64,000 bases of DNA from Carallia brachiata (taxonomy: Eukaryota; Streptophyta; Magnoliopsida; Malpighiales; Rhizophoraceae), in NCBI GenBank assembly GCA_021464245.1, contig JADCRB010000013.1:7422945-7486944 (forward strand). The letters run 5' to 3'. The notes under the pieces were generated by a model that did not search any database, was not told the origin of the DNA, and saw nothing but the letters and a program-made list of their open reading frames with translations. Positions 9,635 through 19,996 of the stretch are shown here, one piece after another (the stretch's first letter is position 1; each line of letters begins with the position of its first letter). The translations under genes were made by a program, and so were the position numbers.

Positions 9635-10327
9635 TTGAGTCTGAAACTCAGCATCAGTCTCAACCGATCTTCACCACATACCAAGACCTTTGCTCCTCTG
9701 CCGCAAGAAAGATGGAACCAGTTGCAGAACCTCAAGACAAGGGAAGAAAGGTCACCTCGCACAAGGTGGCAACCGACCATGGCACAACTGCAAATTTTGG
9801 AGGAAGTCTTCTACAACGATGGAGGTATTGTCCCTAACTCTACACAGATTCTCCAACTTGTCTCACGACTTCGCCCGCTAGGGGCAGTCGAAGGAAAAAA
9901 TGTATATTTTTGGTTCCAGAATCGGAGACATAGGGAAACAGTGGCGCTGAGAGATGGTATTTCCAAAGCACAGCCTGTTGTTCCTATAGTAGATCTCACC
10001 AGTACAGCTTCACCCTCAAATGAAGCCGGCCCAAGTTCTACCACTGCAATGGTCTCTCCACGGTACGTTCATCAAAGCCGTAGCCTATGGGAGCATACAT
10101 ACTGGTCCTGGTGGTTTCACGGAGTCAGCCAAGGGTTCATCCCTCCTAGATACTTAAGTCTAGGAGGAATTTTTCTAGCACACAGGAGTCATTCCGGCGA
10201 AATTTTGCCTCTCTTTCCAGAATATTCCGGCAGCATCAACCAGCCGGAAAGCGACATCGACGCCAACATCATCGGCCCACCAGACGAGGTCGAGCTTGAC
10301 TTGGAGTTGCACCTCGGGCCCCGCTAG
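9635..10327 (+). CDS. WUSCHEL/WOX-type homeodomain protein encoded inside the retrotransposon
   Basis: Uninterrupted 230-residue frame between integrase and the 3' LTR, in sense with gag-pol. Residues about 41-104 form a homeodomain of the WOX kind: RTRWQPTMAQLQILEE for helix 1, an enlarged 65-residue-type loop, RLRPLGAVEGKNV before helix 3, and the recognition helix YFWFQNRRHRE with W, F, N and R of the DNA-contact positions present. The EGKNV plus WFQN pairing is diagnostic of WOX proteins. Residues 188-197 (GEILPLFPEY, 10196-10225) resemble the WUS-box (TLxLFP). The C-terminus (VELDLELHLG, 10289-10318) is an LxLxL EAR motif, like those that recruit TOPLESS co-repressors. The middle is Ser/Pro and Trp rich. 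ATG 9635 is the first in-frame start; later starts at 9782 or beyond would cut the homeodomain. Known family role: stem-cell and organ-patterning regulators. A role for the element is inference. It could alternatively be a decaying gene fragment, but the frame is open and all modules are kept. Confidence 0.85.
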   Translation: MSLKLSISLNRSSPHTKTFAPLPQERWNQLQNLKTREERSPRTRWQPTMAQLQILEEVFYNDGGIVPNSTQILQLVSRLRPLGAVEGKNVYFWFQNRRHRETVALRDGISKAQPVVPIVDLTSTASPSNEAGPSSTTAMVSPRYVHQSRSLWEHTYWSWWFHGVSQGFIPPRYLSLGGIFLAHRSHSGEILPLFPEYSGSINQPESDIDANIIGPPDEVELDLELHLGPR

Positions 10328-10348
10328 GACGGCCGACAAGATAAGGTG

Positions 10349-10448
10349 CAACGACTTCTGCAACGACTTCTGCAGCACGCGGCAACGACTTCCGCAGCAC
10401 ACGGCAACGACTTCTGCCACACACGGTAACGACTTTCGTGACACGCGT
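10349..10448 (+). repeat. 22-bp tandem repeat just after the WOX-like ORF
   Basis: Four 22-bp units starting CAACGACTTCTGCAGCACGCGG (10361, 10383, 10405, 10427), preceded by a half unit at 10349. Units differ by a few bases. The array starts about 20 bp after the stop codon. Confidence 0.85.
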
Positions 10449-10633
10449 CAGCCGCTGCCTCTTTTGTCTCTTATGCAGGAAAGGGACGTGGATGGCCCTA
10501 CCCGATTCTGCATACCTTTTTTGACTTTTCAAAAAAAAAAAAAAAAAAAAAAAAAACTCTTTATTATTTGTATATATATCCTGCATGCCCGAGTTGTAAT
10601 ATTCACCCCTCAGCTCTTCTTTCTCAAAAGAAA

Positions 10634-10936
10634 ATGGCTAGTCTCTGCACTTGTCTCAGGAAGTTCTTCGATCAAGAAGTTGGAGGCGCACGAGCTAAGA
10701 AAAGAAGGAGTAGTCTTCTTCGAGGGATCCCTAAAAGCCCTCGAAACTCAGTCTCCAACGCCATCGGTGTCATGGAGTTCCAACTACTCTCCTTAGTTCA
10801 CATCTACCACAGAGGGATGAGAAGCTGCAATTATCCTAATCTTTCTTTGGATGCAGCGACGTACAGGGAAGTTCCAACTACTCTCCTTACGTCGAAGCAG
10901 ACTTGGAAATCATCACTACAGTCAGTCTCTCTGTGA
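10634..10936 (+). CDS. Small unrecognised ORF in the extra region of the retrotransposon
   Basis: A 100-codon frame beginning MASLCTCLRKFFDQEVGG, after a 26-bp A-run (10531-10556) and a short spacer with TATATAT (10570s). The N-terminal third is Cys/Arg/Lys rich and contains AKKRRSS, a possible nuclear localisation signal; the rest is ordinary in composition. I recognise no family. A second frame (10851-11282) overlaps it and is Ser/Pro rich. Either could be chance, and the repeated phrase GTTCCAACTACTCTCCTTA at about 10778 and 10870 shows that part of the region arose by duplication. Confidence 0.3.
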   Translation: MASLCTCLRKFFDQEVGGARAKKRRSSLLRGIPKSPRNSVSNAIGVMEFQLLSLVHIYHRGMRSCNYPNLSLDAATYREVPTTLLTSKQTWKSSLQSVSL

Positions 10937-11280
10937 GCCGGTCTTGAAGTTCCAAGGTCCTGGGCCTTCCTCTTGGGGAGGTTCAAGTTCTTTGCCTACT
11001 GGATCATCCTCACCAGAGCTTGGAACTTCAAAGAATTTGCCAGCCTTTGCCAGCCATGGAAGCTCAAACGCACCTGGAGCCAAGACTTCAATTTCTATAT
11101 TGGCTGGGCTGCTAACTTCTTCAAGATCATATCGGTTTCCTATTGCGATCCAACAACAGCGGAGATGGTCAAAGATAGAAGACTCCAAGATTCAATGTTC
11201 ATCAGGACTTTCCAAATTTCAAACTGGACTTCAAGACTCGGTTCGAATTATCTCTGTAAAAATTTTTCTTACCGACCCTT

Positions 11281-11292
11281 GAAGTGGGGGCA
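11281..11292 (+). other. Polypurine tract
   Basis: GAAGTGGGGGCA lies two bases before the 3' LTR and matches the usual plus-strand priming site of plant gypsy elements. Confidence 0.85.
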
Positions 11293-11294
11293 TT

Positions 11295-11478
11295 TGTAAA
11301 CTAATAATAAAAAAAAAAAAATATATATAAATGGTTGGCAGCCGCCAACCTAATTAATGCCACCAACCATTTGGTTGGTGGCAGGCAGGCAGCTGGGGGA
11401 GGCCTATAAATGGCCTCCCCCAATTAAAAAAAGCAAGAGAAGAAAGAAAAAGAAGAAAAAAAGGGCAGCGAAGCGCAG

Positions 11479-11514
<36 letters not shown>

Positions 11515-11932
11515 AAAAAAAAGAGAGAGAGATAGTAAAAAAAAAAAATCGAAATATTACAAATCCGGCTGGGATTAAGTCTCATACGGCCCTCAGCAAA
11601 ATCCAGGCAACTCATCCGAGAACAAGTCCATTCGACCCTCGGTGAAATTAAGTCAGATCAGCTCAAATCGAGTCTCTACGGTTCCTAAACGTAGTCAAAA
11701 CATCCAAATCAGACACAGTTTCAGTCTATCCAGTTCAAGAAAAAGCGGTGGAAATTATTTCTGTCCAGATCAAGCTCGTGCAGCCCTTGACGGAGTCAAA
11801 AAAGGAACACTAATCGGAGGATCTACGGAGATCGACCCCACGTAAATTTTCTTTTACTTTACAATTTTTATTTGTAATTTATTTTTGTATTTTCGAGTTT
11901 AATTGTTTTAGGCTCGAAATTTACGCTTTACA
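11295..11932 (+). repeat. 3' LTR (638 bp)
   Basis: Second copy of the LTR, from TGTAAACTAATA to CGCTTTACA. It shares the TATAAAT palindrome (11405-11411) and the U5-like end with the 5' copy. It differs from it in homopolymer and microsatellite length, in a few 1-2 bp indels, and in lacking 23 bp next to the GCCAACCT palindromes. Host polyadenylation of the element would occur inside this copy; no certain signal was identified. Confidence 0.93.
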
Positions 11933-11937
11933 GGGTG
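11933..11937 (+). repeat. Right target-site duplication GGGTG
   Basis: Identical to 1859-1863; it closes the insertion. Confidence 0.93.
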
Positions 11938-14900
11938 TCTGATGAGTTTGGCATTGATAATGATCATAAGCTCTACATTGTATACCATGTGTTCTGCTAG
12001 AGAAAATGTCATGCATATGTATAAACATAACAAACAGAGATCAATAATTATAAATTAAACACACCATTGTTGGAAAATGACATGTCCAAATTATGCAATT
12101 AAGTAATAATAAAATACAAATGCGTTACAATCTATAAACCTTTTGCTGTGCTTATGGCCAAGGGGTTTTTTGTCCCTGGTCGTGCAGTGACTCAGCATTC
12201 CATTCTTTAGATAGGTCTAAATAGACAAATTAACGCTCGATCTGGTGAATTCACGAAAATTATCTTTCATGATGAGCACATCCATGTTTTTGGATATATA
12301 TATATATATATTGGAAGAAAATCAATGTCCACCAAATATAGTTGTAATCGCTATAACATATAAAAGTTTGACCTCAATAATTTAATTGTCCCATCACATT
12401 AACAGTTTAAAAGACGGCATCGATTCAAAAATCTGATAACTGGTATACTTGATATAATTTTTTTGTATTAAAGAAAAAATTTAATTGTCCCATCGAATTT
12501 TTTTTTTTTTTTTTTTGGTTTTCAGAGTTCATTTATCACTAATTTTAATAAGATATTCTCCATAGAATTCCTTTATACGGAATATGAGTACATTTTCTTA
12601 AAAAAAGAAATTATTTTAATGGGCTTCTCCATAGGCATTCGGTAAAGGCGCACCGGGGAAGAGCGACACCACTTGACCGAGTCCGCTGCAGTTAGAAACA
12701 TTTGGAAGTTTGAATTTTGAAAAATTAAATAGATAAATTATTAAATATTATTAAATAAAATTATTTTATTATTTTAATATTATTTAAGCAAAACTATCTA
12801 ATACTGCTCCATAATCAATAATTTTAGTGCCGCAAACATCTTGAAACTTCCCCCGTTGGTTTACGAGTTAGGACGAAAGATTGAAGTAACAAACACTATC
12901 CAAGGGTTAAATTAGTTGAAAACTTGTGTTTGGACTTTGTTGTGCTTAATTTAATGAATAAAACCTATTTTTCTGTTTTTCTTTTATTGATTCATTCTCT
13001 TCTGAATAGCAAATACAAATGATTGTGTCAAATAATGATTATAGATTTCAAAACTTACTAAAAATTTAAACTGAAACTAAAAGAAATTTAAAGTTATTAT
13101 AAATTATGTTATAAATATGTTTCTTTTCAATATGGATATTTATTCTTTAAACACACCCTATAGACATGTGTTAGATCCGATTAATATGTTGTATAAGAAA
13201 TTTAGAATGAAGCGGGTCAAATTTATAGAAATAGGTCAAATTAATAAAACAAGAGGAATAAACTAAGATCGAATATCATATTAAAAAATAATTATAGACT
13301 TTAAACTCTACTAAAAATTTAAGATGAAAGTAAGAAAAATTCAAAATCATTATCAGATATATTATAAATTTATTTCTTTTCATTTAAAAATATAAGCTAA
13401 AATATCAATTTGTGACGAAATCCATTGTTACGAACAATCGCTATTGAAGTCATTGCTTAAAATTTTCACAAATTAACCTTAGAACTAAAGATTTTAAAAG
13501 CAGAAATGTGCCAAATTTTGACAAATTCAAGTGCGACTCTTTAGCATTTTGATGCACTCAAACTCGATTTGAACTTTAATCTTGAAGGTGAAGCTAGGCT
13601 CAATGAGGATGTAGTCAAGCTCCAGGCTTTATTTTTTTAATCTCGAAATCAAACTTGATTTTCCCAAACTCAACTCAATTCACGCACAGTGGCTACATAA
13701 AAATTTTACTTTACAAACCTATTTTTGGTCCAAAACGAGTCATGGCAAATGAACGAGTTGAGCAACCCCCAATTTAAGTTCAGCTTGTTAATTAAAGGAA
13801 CTTGACAGATATGAATGACAATCGTTAATTTTTGGTTTTTTTTTTTAAACGACCCAATTTTTATTCAAAGCAACCTTTAGGAAAGAGGTCACCCAACAAA
13901 AGAAGAAGACAAGCACATAGCTTTGCATACTAAATTTGAATATCTCAAAGACTAGCTTTAACAATGAACTCTCTTGTACAAATTCAAAATCTAAGGTCCT
14001 AAAAATCAGATCGCAGAACCATTTCCTGTGTAAAAAAAAAAAAAATCAATTAATCAACTCGAGAAGAAGTCAAATGTGCTATAATCTCCACTAATTCCTT
14101 CACACAGATCAAAGGCACTTTTTTTAAAATATCATGCCATCAGCAAAGCAACGCCACAAAGTGAAATCCAGTTGCTCACATGTTCCTAACCTACGATATT
14201 TATCTGCTACTTGTTCAACCAAAACACCAGCATGAAATCAGCTTCACTCTCACCACCTATCCACCCAAATCTTTTTTTTTTTTTTTTTTTAACATAAGAA
14301 ATCATTGCATTAATAACATCTAAATTCGTATACATACAGATCCAAAGCAAAAATATTAGAAAGATTTGTACAAAATAGGAGTATAATACACTAATTTAGC
14401 CTAAACAACTATATATTAACTCGACATAAACTTATTTAGACAAAACTCTCTAACGATAATACAAACTAAATAATAATTAAATTTATCTAAAAAAAACCAA
14501 ATCTAAATCTGCTAAATAAAATTGTCAAAGTCACCACACTTTAACAAATATAACCTTAGCAGCAATTTTTGTCAACATTAAACTACATCCTACACTAAAA
14601 CACTAAACTACATTCACTCACATCCCCTTGCTATCAAATGAAGTTATCGAATCAAGTCACCAAATTATTATCAGCATGCGTGTTTTCTAATTTATTCACC
14701 TACGAAGAATGACCTTGTGAAGTTGACTCGTCGGGCAAATTAACAATCCACGTGGTGATGCCAAGACCGCCATTCCACCCGAAGCAATCAATCAAAAAGG
14801 TAGAACAAATATTGATTGGTACTACATTCGTAAACATCATCTAACTGCTTTGGAACAACAATTATTACAAAGTACATTCATGTTTTCTTGTTGTTAGGGT

Positions 14901-15100
14901 TGCGTTCCCCAATAATGTCTTAATGAGTGAGCAAAAACCACGCATGCGCTTTATACAGACGTCTTTCACTCCATTGATACTAAGAATTGGGAGTACATGT
15001 GGGCCGGGCCGCCAACATACAAACACGACACATCAGTGTCGTCCACGAAAATTAGCAGTGTTTTCTGACCCCCAAAAAAAAAAAATAGCACTGTTTATCC
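11938..15100. other. Intergenic spacer with simple repeats
   Basis: No coding frame with recognisable similarity was found. The stretch contains a (TA)n tract near 12295-12310, long T-runs near 12500 and 14273, and the direct repeat listed separately at 13020-13390. The rest is plain AT-rich sequence. Confidence 0.6.
13020..13390 (+). repeat. Imperfect direct repeat, two copies of about 115 bp
   Basis: The segment around 13020-13135 (AATGATTATAGATTTCAAAA onward) recurs around 13268-13385 (AATAATTATAGACTTTAAAC onward) with the same order of words: CTAAAAATTTAA, GAAA.TAA, TTATTATAAAT, TTTCTTTTCA. About 245 bp separates the starts. This looks like an old tandem duplication or two copies of a short repeat family. 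Confidence 0.6.
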
Positions 15101-15110
15101 TGAAATAAGG

Positions 15111-15268
15111 ATATAAATTATAAAAATAATGTTATAAAATATTTCAAAATTTATAATTATTAAAAGAATTATTAATTTTTTTTTAGTTTAATAGTGTTAA
15201 AAAATGGATAATTCTTTTGATAATTATAAATTTCAGTATATTTTATAATATAATTTTGTGATATTTAT
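15111..15268. mobile_element. AT-rich foldback (MITE-like) element
   Basis: The left arm (about 15111-15175, with AAATTTATAATTATTAAAAG) and right arm (about 15206-15268) are imperfect inverted repeats of about 60 bp around a T-rich loop of about 30 bp. No coding capacity. The outer ends and target duplication are not resolved, so this is a structural call only. Confidence 0.5.
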
Positions 15269-16467
15269 CATTACTCTCGTAAAGAATTACTTTATGTATT
15301 TTCATGGACCAAGCCTATTTATAATCAGCGTGTATATTTATGATTCAATGATAATCTTCTCGAAGATTGGAACATATTGAGTTGATATCCCAATTACAGT
15401 TAATTGACCAAAAGAAGGAAAAAAAAAAAACTCAGTGGCTCACTCTATTGAATTCAAAAAAGAAAATAATTATTAGATGTCGTTAGATAGATTACATGCC
15501 CATATATATCCCGTTGAAAGTAATCTAGATGGTAATACTGCAAAAAATCAAGTGATATCCACATAATTCTTTCATTTCTTGAAGAATGAGAACAATAGAT
15601 TTTCTAGCTGATTATTCTGCCGAACAAGTCAGCAGTAAACCAAAAGACGCACAAATTAAAACCTTAAACCGACAATGAAGGAGACCTGGCCACTTTCAGT
15701 GTAATAGTCTTCTGCTGCTGCATGCAGTGAAATTTTTTCGACAAATAACTTTGAGTGTTGTCTCCTAAAACATGAGCACTTAAAAAATTTCGGTGAAACA
15801 CCACTATAAAACCTACCCTGTAGCTCATTCCAAAACGGAAAAGTTAGGCGAAACATGTTTGGTAAGCTTGGTCATGCTGAATATTTCTTTTTTCTTTTTA
15901 AATAACCATAATATGTGTTGAACATAACAACATATAATATATCTTTAAAAATGTATTATATTGTGAAAAACTATATATATTTTTAGATTAAAAAAATTAT
16001 TAAACTGATTGCGTAACAAGATCAAAATCCATGCGCTCATTCCAAAGAAAAAAGGCCCTAAAAAGAGCCTAGCTAGCCTAAACCAAACTCTATACATAGT
16101 TTCCATTTTCTACACGCGGAAGTGACAAGAAAGTAGAGAAAAAGCAGCTTTACTTTGCCAAACTCGAAACTTATTAAACAAATATAAATAAAACTAAAAC
16201 CAATAAAAAGTAATTAAAAATTGATTACTTCAGAAATTTGGAGATTACATCGATTACTTTATTCCCGGAAGGAGTTGACATCTTTGGCGAATCTGCCGGA
16301 AGGTTTATTTAAGTTTGAGAACTATAATATATCTACGTAATTTTAAATGGGCACAAATAAATACGAAAAGATTTTGTACATATAGAAAATAGTTTATAAT
16401 ATTTCTAAAATTTTTTATATAAAATATAAAATATTTTTGTAGTTTTTTATTATTTTGTTACACATTG

Positions 16468-16586
16468 CTGAAAATTATATAAAATATTATTGAGAATTGA
16501 TATTCGCACAAAGAAAAAAGTCTTATACATATATTTTTAATACAAATATCATCTCTCAATAATTTTTATATAATATAAAATATCGT
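16468..16586. mobile_element. AT-rich inverted repeat, MITE-like
   Basis: The left arm near 16470-16500 (AATTATATAAAATATTATTG) pairs with the right arm near 16550-16585 (CAATAATTTTTATATAATAT), with a spacer of about 50 bp. The family is not determined. Confidence 0.4.
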
Positions 16587-16603
16587 TTATTTTATTTATG
16601 TAG

Positions 16604-16725
16604 AGAAGAATGAATCCGTCTAGATTCTTACCTAAGTAAAACGGCGCCGTATGTCCATTTGCGTATGGAAGAATGAAACCGTCTGGATTCTTACCGAAGT
16701 GAAAGGGGCCCCACGTGAGCGTCCG
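16604..16725 (+). repeat. Two-copy tandem repeat, period about 63 bp
   Basis: GAATGAATCCGTCTAGATTC (16608) is repeated as GAATGAAACCGTCTGGATTC (16671), each followed by TTACC.AAGT.AAA and a GC-rich part. About 45 bp of each unit can be aligned. Confidence 0.6.
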
Positions 16726-17263
16726 TGTGAATTATTGACTATTTAATGACAGTTGCATGGTGCCCAGTGTCGAGGTCCCACGCTGCCTGGTCTTCTGTGA
16801 CGCTGTCTCTTCGGGAAGATGCGTAACCACAAAGTAATTAACTGTGAGTAGTTAGGCTTTTATGGCTGGTTTGGGTTTTTTCACAAAGAAAAAGAAAATG
16901 AGTTGTTATTTACAAGTAAACTTTATTGAATTTTATTGTTAATTTTAATTAAGATATTTAATAATTTATTTAATATTTTTTAAAAATAATTATTTAATAA
17001 TTTATATTATTTTATTACAATTTTATTACTATCTAGTATTTTCAATTATAATTAATATTTTTAACCTTTTGAAGAGCTTTCTAAAATATGATAGTTGGTA
17101 GCTAAAATTTTCAATTGAGAGATTTCGAATTTAATTTTTAATTCTCTCCTTTCTCTTTTCTACTGATGATAGACTATCTACACTAAGACCAAAAAAAATT
17201 AAATTTCTAAAAAAAATTTCTTTTGTTGTATTGTCACCACAATTTAGTGTGTTTCATAACTTA

Positions 17264-17528
17264 TAGTGTATTTGGTTTGTGACAATTTGATGAGAAAAAA
17301 AAATATTAAAAAATTTTAGTCAAAAAATATCATCATTATTTTATTATTTTCTCGTAATTTTTTTTCTTTCTCACAACTTTTTAATCAATCTAAATAATAT
17401 TATTTTTTCATAACTTTTTCTCTCACAAGTTGCTATTTATTTTTCTTTCTAATCATTTTTTTCTTACAACTTTCTCATCAATTCAAACACTTTTATTTTC
17501 TCACAATTTTTGACAATTCAAACCAACC
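17264..17528. mobile_element. Tourist-like MITE candidate
   Basis: The left end TTTGGTTTGTGACAATTTGA and right end TTGACAATTCAAACCAACC are inverted repeats, flanked by TTA on both sides (17261-17263 and 17529-17531), the target size of PIF/Harbinger elements. The interior is AT-rich and noncoding. Confidence 0.45.
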
Positions 17529-18364
17529 TTAAATAGTGGAGGATTGATCCCTAAACGTAAGGCAAGATACAATGCCTCACCTCATCTAGACCAGTCTGTA
17601 AGAAATCAAAGTGAAAATTATCAAATACAAAATATATAAATACATTGGAATGAAAAAAATATTATCTGTGAATATATCAATTTCCTGACATCTACTTAAC
17701 CAAATTGTTAACATTTTCAAGTACTATGTATGCAGCGGTTATGAACTCCAATAGTATGTGGAATGCAAATGCTGGAGCCTGATATTCACTAGAACAAACT
17801 TTTTTGGCCTGATATTCAAGTTACATATGTTTTTTGGCGTTCGTTCATCAAATATTTCAACGATTGTGGCCCTGGAAATTGTCCTGGTTCTTATACCTAA
17901 AAAGTGTTTGGGAGAGTGTTTTTTCTTTTTTTTTTAATCAATTAGCTAATTGTTAGGAGAACTTACAGGCATAAGTTCGAATCCTCTGCATAATTGATTC
18001 AAACAACACTCTAACCGCTCAGACAAGTGCCCGAACTCTTGAAAGGGTGGTTTAAATGCAGAGTCAACGACCCAACGTGTCGAAGACATGCCAGAAAAAG
18101 GACCTAACGTAGACAGGCCGTACAAATGCCGCTCCCTTCAAAGTTCCTGCCTTGAAGATCTCGAAGATTCTCACACTGATTGAGACATCATGCAGATTTT
18201 GATCGAACGGACGACTTACCTGCATGCTGGTTCATTTCAAACTCCTACGCACCGTATGGTCGGGCACAGTATGTAGATACCCATCTCTAGGCCACTCGCA
18301 CGAGTAAATGCCACACCCTCCTACTCCCGCAGAACAATCTTGTGACTTTGGTAATAATAATATG

Positions 18365-18585
18365 GGTGCAGGTTTGTGAACAGAAAAAATGGGCAGATAA
18401 ATTAATTATAATATAATATAATTTTAATATTAAATAAAAATATTTATAATTTTTATAATAAATAATAAAATAATAATTGTTTATTATAAAAAATATGAAT
18501 AGTATTATTTAAAATTAAAATTTTATTATATTATAAATATTTTTGTACCTAATTTTCTCTAAGCACAAACGTTTTTCCTAATAAT
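18365..18585. mobile_element. AT-rich foldback element
   Basis: The left arm (about 18370-18440, from GGTTTGTGAACAGAAAAAAT) and right arm (about 18510-18580, ending ..TCTCTAAGCACAAACG) are inverted repeats with a TA-rich centre. The ends are approximate. Confidence 0.4.
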
Positions 18586-18588
18586 ATT

Positions 18589-19090
18589 AAGGCCAAAATT
18601 TTAAATTAGTGCTTAACATTTAGATTAACATTTAATTATAGACACAGCTTTTGTTTTTAGCAAAATTTGTCCCCAACCTTTTGACTAAAGTTTAATTATG
18701 GACACAATATTTTTTTTTAAATTAGTTCTTAATATTTTTACTGTAAAATAATTTAATAATTTTATATTATCTTACTGTTTAATTTATTAAAAAATATATT
18801 ATATGTTAGACCACCTACTTATAGGATGAAATGTTATAAAAAATATAATATAAGGAGGTGGTCAAACAGATAATGTACTTCTTACTAAATTAAACAGTTA
18901 GATAATAGAAAAGTACTGAATTATTTCACAGTGAAAATGTTGGAAACAAATTTTACCAAAAAAACCGTTATGTCCATCATTAGATCTTAGTTAAAATATT
19001 AGGGACCAATTTTACCAAAAATAAATATTATTTTTATAATTAAACTTTAACTCAAAAATTAAGCATCAATTTAAAATTTTAGCTCTAATA
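18589..19090. mobile_element. Long foldback element, about 500 bp, nearly palindromic throughout
   Basis: The left half (GCCAAAATTTTAAATTAGTGC onward) and right half (ending GCATCAATTTAAAATTTTAGC) are inverted copies over about 240 bp each, meeting near 18835 at AGACCACCTACTTATA ... ATAAGGAGGTGGTC. Both halves keep the same internal words (GTTTAATTATGGACA, ATTTACTGT, TTAGTTCTTAATATT). It has no coding capacity. The target duplication is unclear; CTAATA occurs close to both ends. Confidence 0.6.
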
Positions 19091-19996
19091 CGAAAATACA
19101 TTGTGGCACGGCGTCTGAAAACTATTTACATTTTGAGAGAAACGTGGGTCATGTAAGTTTACAGGTCGGTGGCTATTATACCGATTACGTACAAACAGCA
19201 GACACGTGGCAGTCTGTTAGGCTATTTTAGGTTTAAAATAAATAGTAATATAATTTTATTTATTAAATATAATAATTTATTTTTTAAAAGATTATATCTC
19301 TTTATTATTAATTTTAAACTATTAAAATTTCTTTTATTTTTTCTTTCAGTTTCGTGGAAGAAGGGTAAATTCTTTATATAATACAATGGTTAATTTCACT
19401 CACTCTTTTTTAGCATAAGTTACACATAAGAGTATGGGAATTTTTGACTGAAATCTTATGGGGTAAGATATAGCAAGCACTTAATCTTATTTCAAATAAA
19501 AAAATGATTAATTTTTTTAAATTATACTTTAAAAAAAAAACTGAGTAGATTGAAACCCAAACTCTGTATATATCTTCCTTAGCATCAGACACAGAAAAAA
19601 AGAGAATCAGTGGAACCCAACTCTCAAGCCTGTACATTGGCGGGTATCTTTTTGTGCATATCCAAAGAAAGAGGGCAAAAGGAAAAAGCGAGCGAAATAG
19701 CAAAAGAGCCTGAGTTTCTGTGGGTTCCGCTGTCTTAGAATCCCACAGTCTTTGTCTCTTTAGCTTTCCCTATGCATCATTTGATCCCATGCTCTTATTC
19801 GCTGAATCCTGCGCTTTGGTCTTCTGTGCCCAGTCATAGATCGGTTAAAACAAACAAAACTTCCTTTTCTTTTCACTTCTCCATCTCTACAAAAGATAAA
19901 GAAATCTGGAGATCATAGTTAGATAAAGAGAAAGATACCTCTCTGCCTTTGGCTTTTATTGTAAGGAAAAGATTTCTTTTTGGGGACTCATTGAAA
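19091..19996. other. Upstream region and 5' leader of the RING/vWA gene
   Basis: AT-rich at first, then a less biased, CT-rich stretch from about 19700 to 19996 that probably holds the transcription start and 5' UTR. TTTATATAAT near 19373 is a possible but weak TATA element. No other gene seen. Confidence 0.4.

Larger units (their letters stand above)
1864..11932 (+). mobile_element. Complete Ty3/gypsy LTR retrotransposon, Tat type, with a WOX-like extra ORF
   Basis: The element is bounded by two direct LTRs that begin TGTAAACTAATA and end CGCTTTACA, and is flanked by the 5-bp target duplication GGGTG (1859-1863 and 11933-11937). The internal order is leader, gag, aspartic protease, reverse transcriptase, RNase H, second RNase H, integrase, extra region, polypurine tract. 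Integrase after RT/RNase H places it in Ty3/gypsy. The tandem arrangement of an RT-associated RNase H followed by a second domain with the FFDGAARRDGAGAG and NNVAEYQALI motifs is the known signature of the Tat clade. About ten 1-bp frameshifts interrupt gag and pol, with few if any substitution stops. Between the integrase stop and the polypurine tract lie about 2 kb that ordinary gypsy elements lack, containing a WOX-type homeodomain frame. Outside repeat tracts the LTRs are almost identical, so the insertion is recent. Confidence 0.95.

Noticed and set aside
9635..10327. A host WOX gene interrupted by, or unrelated to, the retrotransposon
   Set aside because: The LTRs, target duplication, polypurine tract and orientation enclose it, and no second insertion boundary (extra target duplication or LTR) is visible around it. 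A nested capture event remains possible and is noted as a refuting test.
17940..18000. tRNA gene or SINE suggested by AGTTCGAATCCTC
   Set aside because: There is a B-box-like word, but no cloverleaf, no A-box at the right distance and no target duplication.
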